Of a DNA stretch of 64,000 nucleotides, positions 61,525-64,000 are shown one piece after another (position 1 is the stretch's first letter; the number at the start of each line of letters is the position of its first letter). Made by a program: the position numbers and the translations under genes. The DNA is from Caulobacteraceae bacterium (GTDB taxonomy: Bacteria; Pseudomonadota; Alphaproteobacteria; Caulobacterales; Caulobacteraceae), in the NCBI GenBank assembly GCA_019748095.1, contig JAIEQA010000002.1, positions 55,132-119,131 on the forward strand, given 5' to 3'. Under the pieces are notes generated by a model. It was given only the letters and a program-made list of their open reading frames with translations. It ran no database searches and had not been told where the DNA came from.

Positions 61525-63916
61525 GATGCACTCCCTTGGCTTTGAGGAATTCCCGGACGAAGCGGTCCGGACGCGGGTCGTTCGGATCCAGGCCGGCCCG
61601 GACCTCCTCGATGAGGATCTGGTCCTCGGGCGACGACGATCCGCACAGGGCTAGGCCCACCCCGGTGAGCTTCAGGTCGAACAGCCGTCGGCCGGCGGGC
61701 TGGCGCAGGTAGTAGGAGCGCTTCGGCGTCGCCCAGGCGATCAGCTCGAGCTGGCGCTGGTTCAAGCCGAACATCCGGTAGAGATCGGCCGAGGCAGGCT
61801 CGAGGGCGCGGGGATTGGGCAGGAAGATCTGGGTCGGGCAGCTTTCGATCAGGGCCGAGGCGATCGATGAGCGCACCACGTCGTCGAGGGACTGGGTGGC
61901 GAAGATGACGGCGACCGCCTTCTTGCGCAGCGTCTTCAGCCACTCGCGGATGCGGGCGGCGAAGGCGGTCTCGCCGAGGAACAACCAGGCCTCGTCCAGC
62001 ACCAGAAGGGTCGGCCTTCCGTCAAAGCCACGTTCGATCTCGTGGAACAGCGCGCCGAGCACCGGAGCGACCGCCGAGGGCGTCGCCATCAGGCTCTCCA
62101 GCTCGAAGCATTCGAAGGTCGCCAGCGTCGCCCCCTCCGGGGCCACGCCATCGACAAGCGCGCCGTGCGGGCCCTTCAGTGTCAGGGGTTCAAGAGCGGC
62201 GGCGACCGCCTTGTCCTGAACGAGGGCGCAGAACACCGTCAGGGTCCGTTGGCCGACGGGGGCCTGGGCCAGGGCGCCGAGCGCGGCCCAGATCTCTTCG
62301 CGGACCCGGGGAACAGGCTCCAGGCCCGCCAGCCGCACGGCGTCCGCCAGCCATTCAGAGGCCCAGGCGCGCTCGGCTTCGTCGTCGATCCGGGCCAGGG
62401 GTTGCAGCGTGAAATCGCCGCCCGGCTGCAACGGATGCCAACGGCCGCCGACAGCCAGAGCCGCCGCCCGGGCGCTGCGGCCCTTGTCGAACGCGACCAC
62501 GCGCGCGCCAGGATATCGGAACCACTGGAGCGCCAGGAAGGCCAGCAGGGCGCTTTTTCCCGCACCGGTCGGACCGACCACCATCGTGTGGCCGACGTCG
62601 CCGACGTGCAGGGCGAGACGGAACGGCGTCGAGCCACTGGTGCGCGCCACCGCGAGCGCGGGTCCGCCGAGATGGGCGTCGCCGGCGGGGCCGGCCCAGA
62701 CCGCCGACACCGGCAGCAGATCGGCGAGGTTCAGCGTCGAGACCAGGGGGCGGCGGACGTCGGCATAGGGCTCGCCGGGAAGAGAGCCGAGCCAGGCCTC
62801 GACCGCATTGAGATCCTCGGTGCGGGCGATGAACCCCTGAGCGTTGAGGGTGGCCTCGACGGCGCGCGCCTGCTCCGAGGCCCGCTCTGGATCACGCGCC
62901 AGAACCGTGATTGTGGTCGTGAGATAGCCATAGGCGCAGGCATCCGATCCCAGAGCCTCCAGAGCGCCGTCACACTCCTCCGTCTTTGCGGCGGCGTCGG
63001 TATCGAGGAGCGGGACCTCCTCCTTGGTGATCGCTTCCCTCAACAGCGCGCCCACGCCCTTGCGCTTGGCGAACCACCGTTTGCGCAGCTTGACCAGCTC
63101 GACCTCGGCATCGGCCTTGTCCAGGCCGATCCATCGGGCCGACCAGCGATAGGAGAACGGCAAGGCGCCGAGCGCATCGAGCAGGCCGGGCCGGGTGCTT
63201 GCCGGGAGGCCCCGGACCGAGATGACCTTGAGCGTATGTCCGTCCAGGGTCGGCGCGACGCCGCCCACCAGCGGCGCATCCGCCAGCCACGCGTCCAGAA
63301 ACATCGGGGTCGCCGGAGCTTCGAGCGTGACCGGGCGAGGCGAAACGCAGGCGTGGAGCCAGGTCAGCAGGTCCCCGTCATCCAGGGGTTCGACCTCGGG
63401 CAGGGCGTCGGCGATCAGGTCGGTGATCTGCGCGATCTCACGACGGTAGGCGTCCAGAGCCGTGCGCCAGTCCCGACTGGCCGGCTCCGCGCCATCGAAC
63501 AGCCACCGCTCGACCCTTCGGGTCTGGTCTGCGGGCGGCAGCCAGGTCAGGGCGGCGCGGTAATCCGTCTCGAAGGCGAGTTCGCTCGACTCGAACAGCG
63601 CGCGCCGTTCCGCGTCGACCAGCCAGGCCGCGCCGTCCGCGAACGCGCTCTGGGGATAGGGGTCGGCGGGACGGCGACGCGCGTGGACGTGCAGGCACCA
63701 GCCGCTGCCGAGCCGCTTGAGCGCATTGTTCAGCCGGGCCCGGACGGACATCAGCTCGGCGTCTGAAGCGGACTCCAGATCCGGCCCCCGGAACCGCAGG
63801 CCCGAGGTGAAGGAGCCGTCCTTGTTCAGCACGATGCCAGGTGCGACCAGGGCCGCCCAGGGCAGGTGGTCGGCCAGCAGGGCCGGACGCCGTCGATGTT
63901 CGTCCAGGAAGCGCAT
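61463..63916 (-). CDS. trbE: Conjugal transfer ATPase TrbE (VirB4-like)
   Basis: 817 residues starting M-R-F-L-D-E-H. N-terminal VirB4 domain. Walker A VVGPTGAGKSALLAFLA near residue 445, Walker B PTLLVLDEAWLFLGE near 645, then KAVAVIFATQSLDDVVRS and a FGLNQRQLELI segment. It powers pilus assembly and substrate transfer. Confidence 0.95.
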   Translation of the reverse strand: MRFLDEHRRRPALLADHLPWAALVAPGIVLNKDGSFTSGLRFRGPDLESASDAELMSVRARLNNALKRLGSGWCLHVHARRRPADPYPQSAFADGAAWLVDAERRALFESSELAFETDYRAALTWLPPADQTRRVERWLFDGAEPASRDWRTALDAYRREIAQITDLIADALPEVEPLDDGDLLTWLHACVSPRPVTLEAPATPMFLDAWLADAPLVGGVAPTLDGHTLKVISVRGLPASTRPGLLDALGALPFSYRWSARWIGLDKADAEVELVKLRKRWFAKRKGVGALLREAITKEEVPLLDTDAAAKTEECDGALEALGSDACAYGYLTTTITVLARDPERASEQARAVEATLNAQGFIARTEDLNAVEAWLGSLPGEPYADVRRPLVSTLNLADLLPVSAVWAGPAGDAHLGGPALAVARTSGSTPFRLALHVGDVGHTMVVGPTGAGKSALLAFLALQWFRYPGARVVAFDKGRSARAAALAVGGRWHPLQPGGDFTLQPLARIDDEAERAWASEWLADAVRLAGLEPVPRVREEIWAALGALAQAPVGQRTLTVFCALVQDKAVAAALEPLTLKGPHGALVDGVAPEGATLATFECFELESLMATPSAVAPVLGALFHEIERGFDGRPTLLVLDEAWLFLGETAFAARIREWLKTLRKKAVAVIFATQSLDDVVRSSIASALIESCPTQIFLPNPRALEPASADLYRMFGLNQRQLELIAWATPKRSYYLRQPAGRRLFDLKLTGVGLALCGSSSPEDQILIEEVRAGLDPNDPRPDRFVREFLKAKGVHHVDNVFDSFDQFISDRLATE

Positions 63917-63925
63917 GGTCAGGCC

Positions 63926-64000
63926 TCAGGCGTCCAGATGACCGGGGACGGCGAGATGGCGCCGCAGAACGTCGAAGAACCGCTTGTCGGACCGGGCGGC
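63926..64000 (-). CDS. trbD: Partial TrbD (VirB3-like), start beyond window
   Basis: Twenty-four codons plus stop are visible on the minus strand, ending DKRFFDVLRRHLAVPGHLDA. Position directly upstream of trbE and the RFFDVLRRHL ending fit the TrbD C terminus. Most of the gene lies outside. Confidence 0.6.
   Translation of the reverse strand, partial: AARSDKRFFDVLRRHLAVPGHLDA

Larger units (their letters stand above)
17019..64000. mobile_element. Integrative and conjugative element (left end and ~47 kb; continues beyond window)
   Basis: The left boundary is the tRNA-Arg 3' fragment next to a tyrosine integrase. The far part carries a Trb-type conjugation operon with AlpA-like and other small DNA-binding genes. 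Everything between is accessory cargo: oxidoreductases, a lasso peptide locus and a defence island. The orientation of the tRNA fragment (its 3' flank on the chromosomal side) means the intact tRNA-Arg should lie at the other, unseen end. It could be more than one element in tandem; no internal att copy was seen. Confidence 0.8.

Overview
The window looks like a high-GC alphaproteobacterial chromosome, most likely Caulobacterales (Brevundimonas/Caulobacter-like). The evidence is the base composition, a fused MrpAB antiporter operon, an FzlA-like GST, and a lasso peptide cluster of the isopeptidase/FecI-FecR/TonB-receptor type known from Caulobacter and Asticcacaulis. The species assignment is inference from gene content.

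Region 1 (1-17018) is ordinary core chromosome. It holds secreted proteins, a membrane-anchored AraC regulator, an S41 peptidase, undecaprenyl-diphosphatase (uppP), a helix-turn-helix/citrate-synthase-like protein that seems to lack its catalytic residues, a cation-efflux transporter, an FzlA-like GST, YebC, tryptophan 2,3-dioxygenase and a complete mrpAB-C-D-E-F-G Na+/H+ antiporter operon.

Region 2 (17019-64000, continuing past the window) is an integrative and conjugative element. Its left end is a 45-nt 3' fragment of tRNA-Arg(ACG) at 17019-17063, followed by a P4-type tyrosine integrase. Its right part (54432-64000) is a minus-strand Trb-type conjugation operon (trbD-E-J-L-F-G-I, traF-like peptidase, lytic transglycosylase, small DNA-binding proteins). 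The intact tRNA and the relaxase/coupling genes should lie beyond 64 kb.

The cargo has four parts. (a) 19130-22179: three NAD(P)-dependent oxidoreductase genes diverging from a TetR regulator, with a perfect 13-bp inverted repeat in the gap. (b) 22324-24723: a HEPN-like protein and an operon of GHKL ATPase, STAS-like protein and coiled-coil membrane protein. (c) 24944-36927: a lasso peptide locus. It has two GntR regulators, an XRE-type regulator, two 38-residue precursors absent from ordinary gene calls (cores GGFTELVREADKQPYNIMA and GGFTEYVREADRRPYDFIA), a fused B protein and a C cyclase. On the opposite strand are ECF sigma, FecR, TonB receptor and S9 isopeptidase genes. A 17-bp palindrome is shared by the promoter regions of the two GntR genes. 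(d) 37273-54258: a probable defence island. It has two giant P-loop NTPases with nuclease-like N termini, a TIR-HNH-PLD three-gene operon, DUF2971, a nucleotidyltransferase-HEPN fusion, a DUF7662 protein, and a HEPN protein overlapping an Mrr-type nuclease.

The most interesting items are the new pair of lasso peptides with their probable control circuit, and the TIR-HNH-PLD operon packed tail-to-tail against a giant NTPase. No transposase, CRISPR array, rRNA or complete tRNA was seen.
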